Shown: positions 44,421-52,992 of the stretch, piece after piece
How the letters are laid out: each line of letters opens with the position of its first letter
Numbering within the stretch: position 1 is the first letter of the stretch
Assembly: GCF_029911635.1 (NCBI RefSeq)
Contig: NZ_JARYTI010000009.1
Coordinates: 86,224-150,223, forward strand
Origin: Sphingomonas sp. AR_OL41
Lineage (GTDB): Bacteria > Pseudomonadota > Alphaproteobacteria > Sphingomonadales > Sphingomonadaceae
Direction: 5' to 3'
Length of the DNA: 64,000 nucleotides
The notes under the pieces: generated by a model
The model's input: the letters and a program-made list of their open reading frames with translations, nothing else
Databases searched by the model: none
What the model was told of the DNA's origin: nothing
Translations under genes and position numbers: made by a program

Positions 44421-45233
44421 TCAGAACGACGCCGAGATCGAAAACAGCACCTTTGCGCCGGCGATCGGCGAGCCATCCTTGGAGCTGGAAAAGTTCGGCA
44501 ACAGATAAGCCGAGCCGGCCCGGCTGATGTCGGTATCGACATAGGATATGCCCAGCGTCACCGGGCTGAGCACATAATCGGCGCCGAGCGACCAGTCGGC
44601 ATAACGCCCGGTCGGCGCGATGCTGGTGCCGTTCGGGCCGAGCCCGGGATTGCCGTCGGAATAGCCGAGATGCGCCTTGAGCGTCAGCGCGGTGCCGGGA
44701 ACCCCGGCGCTCGCATCCCCCCACAGATAGAGATTGTCCTCCTTGTCGCCGATCCGGCTCAGCGGTGTGTTGCTCCAGTTGCCCAGCGCCTGTTGCGACG
44801 GGGCGTAGGCGACGCCGGCCAGCAAGGTGACCGGGCCGAGCGTGCCGCCGAGTTTGACATAGGGCTCGACGAAGTCGGTCTTCTTCGCGCCGCCGGGATA
44901 CATGTACCAGGTCGCCCCGACATCGAGCGTGCCACCGCCGAGCGGCAGCTTGTAGCCGCCGAACAGGTCGAGCTCGACATTGGGCCCGCCAAAGGTGCCC
45001 CATCCCGCCAGGTTCGACGCCCAGAAGCCGCCATAGAGACCGCTCTCGTGCATCGCCGTGACACCGCCCTGGATCGCGAATCCCTTGTCGGATTGCGACA
45101 CGCCGCGGAAACGATAGTCGGAAACCAGCGCGACACTCCCCGACAGCGTGATCGGCTTGGGCGGCGCCGTCTCCTGGGCGAAAGCCGGCGCGGCGCACAA
45201 CAGGGCGACGGCCGGCGCGAGATACAATTTCAT
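44421..45233 (-). CDS. TorF family putative porin
   Basis: This 270-residue outer-membrane beta-barrel protein has a signal peptide (MKLYLAPAVALLCAAPAFAQ) and the TorF hallmark GSVALVSDYRFRGVSQSD near the mature N-terminus. GFAIQGGVTAMHESGLYGGFW and repeated amphipathic strands follow, with a final aromatic strand ending in KVLFSISASF. The natural substrate is unknown. ATG 45233 is preferred over 45242 because AGGA lies 9 nt before it. Confidence 0.9.
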   Translation of the reverse strand: MKLYLAPAVALLCAAPAFAQETAPPKPITLSGSVALVSDYRFRGVSQSDKGFAIQGGVTAMHESGLYGGFWASNLAGWGTFGGPNVELDLFGGYKLPLGGGTLDVGATWYMYPGGAKKTDFVEPYVKLGGTLGPVTLLAGVAYAPSQQALGNWSNTPLSRIGDKEDNLYLWGDASAGVPGTALTLKAHLGYSDGNPGLGPNGTSIAPTGRYADWSLGADYVLSPVTLGISYVDTDISRAGSAYLLPNFSSSKDGSPIAGAKVLFSISASF

Positions 45234-45397
45234 CGGGAACATCCTTTCGTGTGACGAACGTTCCCACCTGCGCCCGGCAAGGTGCCCGCCTCTCGCCGGG
45301 GGTCTGGCGGTGCAGGCATCCTTGCCGAGGCCTTCATCTTGCCGCTGCGATCAGGCCGGCGGGTTGCCCAATCGTAACGAAGTGTTGCTGGCTGAAA

Positions 45398-46921
45398 TTA
45401 CACCGCCAGCCGCTTCAGATGCCGGCTGTTGCCGACCAGTTCGACGCTGCCGCCGCGCTGGCGCACGCGCTGCAGCCACTGGCGCAGCGTCTCGGCCGCG
45501 CTGTGGTCGATCGCCGGCACGCGCAGCAGCTCGAGCGTCATCGCCTTGCCGTCGGGCAGTGCGTCGAGCACGCGGTTGAGCCTGGGCAGCCCGAGGAAGG
45601 TCGCCGCGCCGTCGAGCCGGACATGGTAGCGCCCGTCCTGCTCGACCGTGTCGACCTTGAGCCGCAAGCGACGGACATGCGGCGCCAGCTCGAGCAGCGA
45701 CATCGCCAGCCCGACCAGCACGCCGGTCAGCAGGTCGGTCGCGATGACCAGCACGAAGGTCACCCCCCACACCGCCGCCGGCAGCACGCCATAATGGTCG
45801 AACAGGTGGCGGACATGCTTGAGGCTCACCAGCCGCGCGCCGGTCACCACCAACACCCCGCCCAGCGCCGCCATCGGGATCTCGCGCAACAGCCAGGGCA
45901 GCAGCGCGACGAAGCCGAGAATCCACGCGCCGTGCAGGATCGTCGACAGCCGCGTCGTCGCACCTGCCTGGACGTTGGCCGAGCTGCGCACGATCACGCC
46001 GGTCATCGGCAGCGCGCCGGCCGCGCCGCACAGCAAATTGCCGATGCCCTGCGCGCGCAGTTCCTTGTCGTAATCGGTGCGCGGCCCGTCATGCATGCGG
46101 TCGACCGCCGCCGCCGACAGCAAGGTCTCGGCACTGGCGATGAAGGCGATCGCCACCGCGCTGAGCAGCAGCGTCGGATTGGCGAGCGACGCCAGGAAAC
46201 CCGCACCCGGCGTGTCGATCGCCGACAAGATCGATTGCGGCACGTCGACGCGCACCACGTCGAGCCCGAGGAAGAACGCCGTGAGCGTGCCGCCCAGCAC
46301 GCCGATCAGCGCGCCCGGCACCAGCTTGAGCGCGGCCGGTCGCACCTTGTCCCAGCCGATCATCAGCACGATCGTCAACACGCCGATCAGCAACGCGATC
46401 TCGGTCGAGGCGAGGTTGGTCGGCGACAGGCCCATGATGCGGCCGGGAATGGCGGCGAGGTTCTCCAGCCCGCTCGCCAGCGGCCTGGCGTCGAACAGCG
46501 TGTGGAACTGGCCGATCACGATCAACGCGCCGATCCCGGCGAGCATGCCATGCACCACCGCCGGCGAGATCGCGCGGAACCACCCGCCCAGCTTGAAGGC
46601 GCCGGCGGCGAATTGCAGTATGCCGGCCAGTACGAGGATCGGGCCGAGCGCACTTATACCAAGGTCGCGCACCAGCTCGAACACGATCACCGCAAGGCCC
46701 GCGGCGGGGCCGCTGACCTGCAAGGGCGAGCCGGCGAAGAACCCGACCACCAGCCCGCCGATGATGCCGGTGATCAGCCCCTTTTCGGGCGGCAGGCCCG
46801 AGGCGACCGCGATGCCCATGCACAGCGGCATGGCGACGAGGAACACGACGATCGAGGCAGCAAAGTCGCGCATCACCCAGCCGCGCGTGGCGGGGGCTTC
46901 GGCCATCACGGCGCTGCTCAT
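45398..46921 (-). CDS. SulP family inorganic anion transporter (probable bicarbonate or sulfate)
   Basis: This 507-residue membrane transporter has a dozen or more hydrophobic helices and SulP motifs: DFAASIVVFLVAMPLCMGIA, SGPAAGLAVIVFE, FIASAETLLSAAAVDRMHDG, and GIGNLLCGAAGALPMTGVIVRS. A C-terminal STAS domain follows (VEQDGRYHVRLDGAATFLG, ALPDGKAMTLELLRVPAIDHSAAETL). The ATG at 46921 overlaps the carbonic anhydrase stop. Pairing with a carbonic anhydrase suggests bicarbonate transport rather than sulfate. Longer in-frame upstream sequence is inside the anhydrase gene and is rejected. Confidence 0.92.
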   Translation of the reverse strand: MSSAVMAEAPATRGWVMRDFAASIVVFLVAMPLCMGIAVASGLPPEKGLITGIIGGLVVGFFAGSPLQVSGPAAGLAVIVFELVRDLGISALGPILVLAGILQFAAGAFKLGGWFRAISPAVVHGMLAGIGALIVIGQFHTLFDARPLASGLENLAAIPGRIMGLSPTNLASTEIALLIGVLTIVLMIGWDKVRPAALKLVPGALIGVLGGTLTAFFLGLDVVRVDVPQSILSAIDTPGAGFLASLANPTLLLSAVAIAFIASAETLLSAAAVDRMHDGPRTDYDKELRAQGIGNLLCGAAGALPMTGVIVRSSANVQAGATTRLSTILHGAWILGFVALLPWLLREIPMAALGGVLVVTGARLVSLKHVRHLFDHYGVLPAAVWGVTFVLVIATDLLTGVLVGLAMSLLELAPHVRRLRLKVDTVEQDGRYHVRLDGAATFLGLPRLNRVLDALPDGKAMTLELLRVPAIDHSAAETLRQWLQRVRQRGGSVELVGNSRHLKRLAV

Positions 46922-47613
46922 TCCGCCGCCTCCAGCCAGGCGGTGTCGGCGGCAAAGCGCTGGCTCGAGGCATGCGCGATCGGCAGCGGCATATCCTCGC
47001 GCAGCGGCATGAACCGCCCGGTCTCGCCATCGAGGCCAAGAATCTGCCCGGCATGGATGTCGACGAACCAGCCGTGCAGCGAGATATCGCCGCGCGCGAT
47101 CCCCGCCGCGACCGACGGATGCGTGCGGAGGTGCGCGAGCTGTGCGACGATATTCTCCAGCGCGATGGCATGGACGCGCTCGCCTGGGTCGAGGTCGGGA
47201 TAGCCCGACGACACGACGCACTCGGCGGCGGTCGCATGGCGCAGCCACGCCGCGACATTGGGCATGTTGGCCATCGTTTCGGGCTTGCTCACCGCCTTCA
47301 TCGCGCCACAGTCGGAATGGCCGCAGACGATGATGTCGCGCACGCCCAGCGCCATGACGGCGAACTCGACCGTCGAGGTCACCCCGCCATTGGCCTGCGA
47401 GTAAGGCGGGACGATGTTGCCGGCGTTGCGGCACACGAACAGGTCGCCCGGGGCCGCTTGCATGATCTGCTCGGGCACGATCCGCGAATCCGCGCACGAG
47501 ATCATCAGCGCCTTGGGGCTCTGGCCGTGCCGCACCAGGCGCGAAAACAGGTCGCTCTGGTTGGGGAAGATCGTCTTCTCGAACCCGAACACGCGACCGA
47601 TTAACTCGTTCAT
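46918..47613 (-). CDS. Beta-carbonic anhydrase
   Basis: This enzyme interconverts CO2 and bicarbonate. The 231-residue protein has zinc ligands C40 and D42 with R44 (SCADSRIVPE), then H99 and C102 (CGHSDCGAMK), plus FVCRNAGNIVPP. These are the beta-class signatures. The ATG at 47613 has AAAGGAG 7 nt upstream; a longer frame adds residues unlike the family. It overlaps the SulP gene by 4 nt, so the two form a coupled pair for bicarbonate handling. Confidence 0.96.
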   Translation of the reverse strand: MNELIGRVFGFEKTIFPNQSDLFSRLVRHGQSPKALMISCADSRIVPEQIMQAAPGDLFVCRNAGNIVPPYSQANGGVTSTVEFAVMALGVRDIIVCGHSDCGAMKAVSKPETMANMPNVAAWLRHATAAECVVSSGYPDLDPGERVHAIALENIVAQLAHLRTHPSVAAGIARGDISLHGWFVDIHAGQILGLDGETGRFMPLREDMPLPIAHASSQRFAADTAWLEAAE

Positions 47614-47915
47614 CATCAAACTCCTTTGCCGCGCGCACCGGGGGTGCGCCGTCATCGGATCAGATAGACCGCCCGCCTTGCTGCGATGCAGCGCGACTGT
47701 AAAGATTTGTTGCGGTGCCCATCCAAATCCTCCCCGGCCCCGGGGAGAGGAACCGCCGAAGGCGGTGGAGGGGCTGGTCGGGGGGAGAGCAGGCCCGCCG
47801 AACCTGACCTCGCGCTCGCCGTGCTAGGCAGCTTCAGCCAGAACCCCGCCGGTCGGAATTCAGCCTGATCGAGTCGACCGATGCCGCGGGAACGTGAAAA
47901 AGTTGTGGAAACCGG
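47614..47915. other. Intergenic region with a palindromic repeat
   Basis: This region upstream of the carbonic anhydrase gene contains a GC-rich double palindrome at 47731-47767 and a trailing purine-rich stretch. It must hold the anhydrase-SulP promoter, but I see no clear -35/-10 pair. No gene is apparent. Confidence 0.5.
47731..47767. repeat. Double palindromic GC-rich repeat
   Basis: CTCCCCGG/CCGGGGAG (47731-47748) and ACCGCC/GGCGGT (47753-47767) are two adjacent short hairpins, followed by GGAGGGGC. This tandem form matches intergenic repeats common in sphingomonads (recollection). It is distinct in sequence from the two repeats in the gsp operon. Confidence 0.65.
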
Positions 47916-48113
47916 TCATGCGGATTTTTGCGATTGCTTGTGCTCGATCGCCTTCTCTTTACGCAGTGCTCGTGAGCGCACCTTGGACGCATTGCGCCTG
48001 AGCCATTTAGGATCATCCAAATTCGCAGGATCGTCGATTAGTCCTTCAAGTCTGTCGGCTAGATTATGAAATAGCTCGGAACGCGGCGTGTCATGTTCCG
48101 GATTGAAGGTCAT
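47916..48113 (-). CDS. Small charged hypothetical protein
   Basis: The 65-residue frame starts MTFNPEHDTPRSELFHNLAD and continues with DDPKWLRRNASKVRSRALRKEK: very charged, no signal peptide or membrane helix, probably helical. GAGG lies 5 nt before the ATG at 48113. The surrounding 47860-48260 is noticeably less GC-rich than neighbours. No family is recognised. It may be a stray gene or a non-coding frame; the ribosome-binding site and composition favour a real gene. Confidence 0.45.
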   Translation of the reverse strand: MTFNPEHDTPRSELFHNLADRLEGLIDDPANLDDPKWLRRNASKVRSRALRKEKAIEHKQSQKSA

Positions 48114-48282
48114 GAAAGCCTCACTGCTCATCTGGCGTTATTAGATTATCTATCCCCTATGGCGGTCATTGAACAGCGTAACCGAGCAGCGAGCCGACAT
48201 TTTGGCCGCGGCTTATCTCTTAACCTATTCATCTCCGGATTTGGGGTGTCAGCCGTCTGCCCGGGTATCGACGTCTCGCCGC

Positions 48283-49614
48283 TCAGCCTGAAACGCCCCG
48301 CCGCCCCGGCAAAGCAATCACCACGTCCAGCCCACCCTCGGCGCGATTGACCAGCGACAGCGTCCCGCCCTCGCCCTCGACCACCTTGGCGACGATCGCC
48401 AGCCCCAGCCCGAGCCCCTTGGTATTGCGCGCCCGCGCCTCGTCGAGCCGCACGAACGGCCGCAGCACCTCGGCAACACGCCCCGCCGGAATACCCGGCC
48501 CGTCATCCGCGACCGTCAGCGTCACCCCGCTTTCCGCCGTCCCGGCCAGCGTCACGCGCGCCTGTCCGGCATAGTGCAGCGCATTCTCGATCAGGTTGGA
48601 AACCGCGCGACGCATCGCCGAGGCGCGGATCATCGTCTCGAGATGTTCGGGTCCCTCATAGGTCGCATCGGCGCCGCGATCGGCGGCATTGTCGACCAAC
48701 GTCGCGACGATCACCGCCAGGTCGCTCAGCGCGGGCGGCTCGGGGTCGTCGTCGCCGGCGAGAAACGCCAGCAGCGAGGCGATCATCTCGCCCATCTCCG
48801 TCACATCCTCGCCGAGTTCGTCGCGCAACCGGACGTCGTCGACCGCCTCGAGCCGCAATTGCAGCCGCGCCAGCGGCGTGCGCAGGTCGTGGCTCACCGC
48901 GGCGAGCGCCTGGGTGCGGCTGTCGATCAGGTCGTGGATGCGGTCCTGCATCTCGTTAAAGGCATGGATCAGCTGGCGGATCTCGGCCGTGCCGGCCTCG
49001 GGCACCTGCGCGCTTTCCGCCATGCCGACCTGGCGCGTCGCCGCGATCAGCCGGCGCAGCGGGCGCAGCGTCGAGCGGATCAGCAGCGCGCTCAGGCCGA
49101 GCAACAACAAAGCGGGCACGAGCGCGCGCAGCACACGACCGATCGCAAAGCTCCACTGGCCCGTCTCGGTCCGCATCCGAAAGCTCATCCAGCTGCCATC
49201 GGCCAGCTTCAGCTCGCCTGTCACCGGCGTGCCGTCGTGCAGCGGCGCCAGCCGCAGCCGCAGGTCGGAATGCGCCAGCCCCGGCTCCCAGGCGAGGATC
49301 TGGCGCTGCATGTTCGCCAGGTCGGGGGTGAACGACGAGTGCGCCGGCGCGGTCGCGCGCCATTCGACATGATAACGATCGGTGTCGAGCGCCCGCGCGA
49401 TCGCCGGCCGCTCCGCCGGCGGCTTCTCTTCGATCAGCTGGCTCGCCACGACGAGATGCTCGGCAAGGCGGCGCGCCTCGTCCTCGCGCACCGAGAATTC
49501 GGAGGCGCGCTCGTACAGCAAGGTGCTGGCGCTGAACTCGACCAGCACGGTCAGCAGCAGGATGATCAGCAGCCGCCCGAGCAATCCGAGCGAATGTCGC
49601 CGCAGCCAGCTCAG
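48283..49614 (-). CDS. Two-component sensor histidine kinase (HisKA/HATPase_c)
   Basis: This sensor kinase of about 443 residues has a first membrane helix (GRLLIILLLTVLVEFSASTL) and a periplasmic sensor of about 130 residues. A second helix (VLRALVPALLLLGLSALLI) and a HAMP linker (STLRPLRRLIAATRQVGM) follow. The phosphoaccepting H242 lies in AAVSHDLRTPLARLQLRLE. The ATPase N box is MRRAVSNLIENALHYAG, with a G1 box DDGPGIP and a G2 box KGLGLGLAIV. The start is uncertain: no in-frame ATG or GTG lies near the end of the regulator gene. CTG at 49614 would overlap its stop (CTGA) and TTG at 49584 is the next option. Confidence 0.9.
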   Translation of the reverse strand: MSWLRRHSLGLLGRLLIILLLTVLVEFSASTLLYERASEFSVREDEARRLAEHLVVASQLIEEKPPAERPAIARALDTDRYHVEWRATAPAHSSFTPDLANMQRQILAWEPGLAHSDLRLRLAPLHDGTPVTGELKLADGSWMSFRMRTETGQWSFAIGRVLRALVPALLLLGLSALLIRSTLRPLRRLIAATRQVGMAESAQVPEAGTAEIRQLIHAFNEMQDRIHDLIDSRTQALAAVSHDLRTPLARLQLRLEAVDDVRLRDELGEDVTEMGEMIASLLAFLAGDDDPEPPALSDLAVIVATLVDNAADRGADATYEGPEHLETMIRASAMRRAVSNLIENALHYAGQARVTLAGTAESGVTLTVADDGPGIPAGRVAEVLRPFVRLDEARARNTKGLGLGLAIVAKVVEGEGGTLSLVNRAEGGLDVVIALPGRRGVSG

Positions 49615-50321
49615 GATTTGGTCACCGCGGCGCGCAGCATATAGCCGATGCCGCGCACCGTCGCGATCGGCGCGTCTCGCCCGTCGGCCGACAGCTTGCG
49701 CCGCAAGCGGCTGACCAGCACGTCGACGCTGCGATCCGAACTGTCGCCGAGCCGGGTACGCGACAGCTCGATCAGCCGCTCGCGCGCGATGACGCGCTGC
49801 GGCTGGGCGATGAAGGTCGCCAGCAGGTCGAACTCCGCGCCCGTCACGTCGATCGTCGCGCCGCTCGGCGCGCGCAGCTCGCGGCGCGGGAAATTGACCG
49901 TCCAGCCGTCGAAATGCGCTTCCGACTGGCGTTCCTCGCCCGCCCCGCGCTCCATCCCGCCGCGCCGCAGCACCGCGCGGATCCGCGCGATCAACTCGCG
50001 CGTGCTGAACGGCTTGGCGAGATAATCGTCGGCGCCGAGTTCGAGGCCCGTGACGCGATCGACCTCGCTGCCGCGCGCGCTGACGAAGATGATCGGCACG
50101 TCGCTGGTGCGGCGGATCTGGCGGCACAGGTCGATGCCGTTGGTGCCGGGCAGCATGATGTCGAGCACGACGAGGTCGACCGGCCCGGCTTCGAAGGCCA
50201 GCCACATTTCCGGCGCGGTCGCCGCCGGGCGCACGGCATAGCCATTCTCGCGCAGCGTGCGCGCGATCAGGGTACGAAGCGCAGGGTCGTCCTCGACCAG
50301 GACGATGGCGGGCTCAGTCAC
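49611..50321 (-). CDS. Two-component response regulator, OmpR family
   Basis: This 236-residue transcription factor has a receiver domain with phosphoacceptor D54 (VVLDIMLPG), acidic pair ED (VEDDPAL), and K in LAKPFSTRELIARI. The C-terminal winged helix is of OmpR/PhoB type (RELRAPSGATIDVTGAEFDLL, RSVDVLVSRLRRKL, TVRGIGYMLRAAV). It begins with GTG at 50321. It precedes its kinase on the same strand. The target genes are unknown; the divergent small exported protein at 50553 is a candidate. Confidence 0.94.
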   Translation of the reverse strand: MTEPAIVLVEDDPALRTLIARTLRENGYAVRPAATAPEMWLAFEAGPVDLVVLDIMLPGTNGIDLCRQIRRTSDVPIIFVSARGSEVDRVTGLELGADDYLAKPFSTRELIARIRAVLRRGGMERGAGEERQSEAHFDGWTVNFPRRELRAPSGATIDVTGAEFDLLATFIAQPQRVIARERLIELSRTRLGDSSDRSVDVLVSRLRRKLSADGRDAPIATVRGIGYMLRAAVTKS

Positions 50322-50552
50322 GGCGCTTCGGGCAGGCTGTTGTCGTTCATGCCGCGAAGTTAGGCGTGGTGGCGAACGCGTTCAACCGAGACGCGCGCCG
50401 AACCGCCTTCACGCCGCGCCCGGCAATGATTCGTTACAAAGCGGCAACCGTCCAGCCAGACCCCGGCCATACTTTTTCACGAAGCGGACAGCCGCAGGAA
50501 ATATCGCGGGCGCATATCGGGTTCATCGACCTTCCCCGTTTCGGAGACCATC

Positions 50553-50849
50553 ATGAAGCCGCTGACCCTCGCCCTGCTCGCCTTCGCCTTTGCCCCGCTC
50601 CCGCTCGCCGCCCAGTCGCTGCACGACACGCATGACATGCGCTGGGCGCCATCGGGCAAGACGCCGTCGGTGACCTGGCATTATCGCGGCAACGATCAGC
50701 AACGTCTCGCATCCAACTGCCGCGCCGCCGCCACCCCGATCCATCTGTCGGGCAAGACCAGCATGGCCGCGGCTCCCGCCAAGGCCGCCGATTGCGGTAC
50801 GCAGCTGGCGCAGGAACAGCCGCGCGGCGCCGCCATCGCTAACGACTGA
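50553..50849 (+). CDS. Small exported protein of unknown function
   Basis: The 98-residue product begins MKPLTLALLAFAFAPLPLAA, a signal peptide (cleavage near LAAQ), followed by SLHDTHDMRWAPSGKTPSVTWHYRG and a short Ala-rich C-terminus with two cysteines (NCRAAAT, ADCGTQL). No family is recognised. GGAG lies 6 nt before the ATG. It lies divergent to the two-component regulator gene, which often indicates control by that system. Confidence 0.65.
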   Translation: MKPLTLALLAFAFAPLPLAAQSLHDTHDMRWAPSGKTPSVTWHYRGNDQQRLASNCRAAATPIHLSGKTSMAAAPAKAADCGTQLAQEQPRGAAIAND

Positions 50850-50928
50850 GCGACTCCCTACCCGCTCCGGACCCGCTTGGCGGGCCGGAGGGGGACCAGT
50901 CGTCGCGCACCGCGCCGAACGCCGCGCA

Positions 50929-51858
50929 TCACCCCTCGAACACCGACCACCCCGTGCGCTGCACCAGCCGCTCCAGCGCCACCGCGCCGAGCTGCGAATT
51001 GCCGCGTTCGTTGAGCCCCGGCGACCACACCGCGATGCTCGCTCGCCCCGGCACCACCGCGAGAATGCCGCCGCCGACCCCCGACTTGCCCGGCAGCCCG
51101 ACGCGAAAGGCGAACTCGCCCGATCCATCATAATGGCCGCACGTCATCATCAGCGCGTTGATGCGCCGCGCGCGCTGCGGCGAGACCACCGACAGGCCGG
51201 TCGCCGGGTTGCGCCCGCCGGCCATCAGATAGCGCCCGGCCAGCGCCAGCTGGCGGCAACTCATCGCCAGCGCGCATTGGTGGAAATAGACCCCGAGCAC
51301 GAGCTCGGCGGCGTGGTGGATATTGCCGAAGGCGCGCATGTAATTGGCCAGCGCGGTGTTGCGAAAGCCGCTGCGCAGTTCGGCCTCGGCAACGCGCTCG
51401 TCGATGAAGATGCCGTCCTCGCCGACCAGCGATCGAACGAAGCGCAAGATCTCGCCGATCGCCTCGCGCGGCTGGTGTCCCGACAGGATCATGTCCGACA
51501 CGACGATCGCCCCGGCATTTATGAACGGGTTGCGCGGGATGCCATGCTCGGTCTCGAGCTGGACGATCGAGTTGAACGCCGTCCCCGACGGCTCGCGCCC
51601 GACGCGCTTCCACAGCGCGTCGCCGGCCAGCCCCAGCGCCAGCGTCAGCCCGAAGACCTTGGCGACGCTCTGGATCGAGAAGGGCTCTTCGGCATCGCCG
51701 GCGAGATGGCAGGTCCCGTCGGCCTCGATCACCGCCATGCCGAACCGCGCCGGATCGATCTCGGCGAGCGGCGCGATATAGTCGGCGACGATGCCGCGAT
51801 CGGGCATGTCGGCAATCTCGGCGGCGATGTCCGCCACGATGCGGGAAAGGTCGGTCAT
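50929..51858 (-). CDS. glsA: Glutaminase A
   Basis: This serine-type glutaminase converts glutamine to glutamate and ammonia. The 309-residue protein has the SxxK site S64-K67 ([10 protein letters not shown]), then [29 protein letters not shown] and [20 protein letters not shown], all typical of the beta-lactamase-like fold. Length matches E. coli YbaS/YneH class. It stands alone on its strand, convergent with the small exported gene. No regulatory site is evident. Confidence 0.96.
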   Translation of the reverse strand: MTDLSRIVADIAAEIADMPDRGIVADYIAPLAEIDPARFGMAVIEADGTCHLAGDAEEPFSIQSVAKVFGLTLALGLAGDALWKRVGREPSGTAFNSIVQLETEHGIPRNPFINAGAIVVSDMILSGHQPREAIGEILRFVRSLVGEDGIFIDERVAEAELRSGFRNTALANYMRAFGNIHHAAELVLGVYFHQCALAMSCRQLALAGRYLMAGGRNPATGLSVVSPQRARRINALMMTCGHYDGSGEFAFRVGLPGKSGVGGGILAVVPGRASIAVWSPGLNERGNSQLGAVALERLVQRTGWSVFEG

Positions 51859-52051
51859 GCTCTTTTCTAGACCGACCTCGGATGATCATCCACCTGGGTG
51901 ATGAAATGCTGCGCCCGGCGCCGGCCAAGCGACGCCAAAGTACCGGGTGAAGCCCGCCACCACCGGCCCCGAGAGCGCGCTACCCGCCCGTGCTTGCGCG
52001 ACGCAACGCTCGGCACGCTCGACGCGCCCCGAGCGTTGCGCGCGTGTGCCG

Positions 52052-52978
52052 CTATTGCTTCACGCCGACGACCGAGCCGACCGCCGTGACATTCGTACCG
52101 GTAATCGACCAGTCATACCCCATCTCCAACGCTTGCGGCCCCTGGAAAACGCCCGAAAATATGCCGTTGGCGCCGGTGCCGGTGAGCGTGCCCGCAAAAC
52201 CCGGGCCGCCCGCCGCGATCGAGCCGGTGCCGTTAAAGGTGCCGAAGCTGGTGACCACCGTGCTGCTGCCGTTCGACGGTGTCCCGCCAAGCGTCAGTGA
52301 CGTGGTGATCGCGCCGGTGCCAAAATTGGCGGAGAATGTCGCGGTGCTGTTGCCCGTGAGCGTGTACGAAACGGGCACCCCGGTGACGACGGCCGCGCCA
52401 CCGACAGACGTGTTGTAGGTTGCCGTTCCCGTTTTCGGCATGTCACTGGCGATGGTCGGCGCGCCGCCTACCGCCAGTCGGACGAGTGCCCGGTTCGTCG
52501 TCGTGTCGATCGTGCTCCACGTACCGATCACCGTATAGCTTAGCGGCACACCCCCGACCGAGGGAATTGCCAGCAGAAACTGATCGCGCGTCGTGCCGCT
52601 GATCTTGACCCAGGTCTGCGCGTTGCTGCCCGGCGTCGGCGCCTGCGCGTTGGAGGGGTCGAAAGTCACCGTGCTGCCGTCCGGTGCGGTCAGTTTGTAG
52701 CTGTCGCTGGCGGCGGTATAGGCAACCGTCACGCCAGCGCCGTACGCTTGGGTCGCGGCATTGCTGAACCCGACATTGGGCACCGAATTATACTGGATGC
52801 CGCCGGTTACGAAGGTGCGATTGCCCGTCATGTCGGCAATCTTGGTATAGCTCGCCGGCGGGGTCGGCGTGCTCGCCACGCCGCCAGTGCTGCTGCCGCC
52901 GCCACAGCCCGAAAGCAGGACGAGAGCGGGCAATGCCGCGCCGCTGGAGCCCGCCAATCTCATCTTGAAAATGCTCAC
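52052..52978 (-). CDS. Surface lipoprotein with TbpB-like beta-barrel (probable Slam cargo)
   Basis: This 308-residue lipoprotein has a signal peptide ending in the lipobox LSGCGGGSS, then FVTGGIQYNSVPNVGFSNAA, handle-like beta strands, and a C-terminal eight-stranded-barrel pattern: LGGTPSNGSSTVV, FNGTGSIAA, GFAGTLTGTGANGIFSGVFQG followed by PQALEMGYDWSITG. The last segment matches the GxFxGxFyGPxAxExGG signature of TbpB_B_D domains seen in Slam (type XI) substrates. It starts with GTG at 52978, 15 nt after the Slam gene, with GGGAGAG upstream. The bound ligand is unknown. Confidence 0.85.
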   Translation of the reverse strand: MSIFKMRLAGSSGAALPALVLLSGCGGGSSTGGVASTPTPPASYTKIADMTGNRTFVTGGIQYNSVPNVGFSNAATQAYGAGVTVAYTAASDSYKLTAPDGSTVTFDPSNAQAPTPGSNAQTWVKISGTTRDQFLLAIPSVGGVPLSYTVIGTWSTIDTTTNRALVRLAVGGAPTIASDMPKTGTATYNTSVGGAAVVTGVPVSYTLTGNSTATFSANFGTGAITTSLTLGGTPSNGSSTVVTSFGTFNGTGSIAAGGPGFAGTLTGTGANGIFSGVFQGPQALEMGYDWSITGTNVTAVGSVVGVKQ

Positions 52979-52992
52979 TTTCTCTCTCCCGG

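Noticed and set aside
45234..45270. EcfG-type promoter (GGAAC ... GTT) before the TorF porin
   Set aside because: The spacing is too long and the elements overlap the ribosome-binding site.
45251..47203. Long plus-strand open frame opposite the SulP gene
   Set aside because: The translation is His/Arg/Gln-rich and domainless, whereas the minus-strand gene has clear SulP and STAS features.
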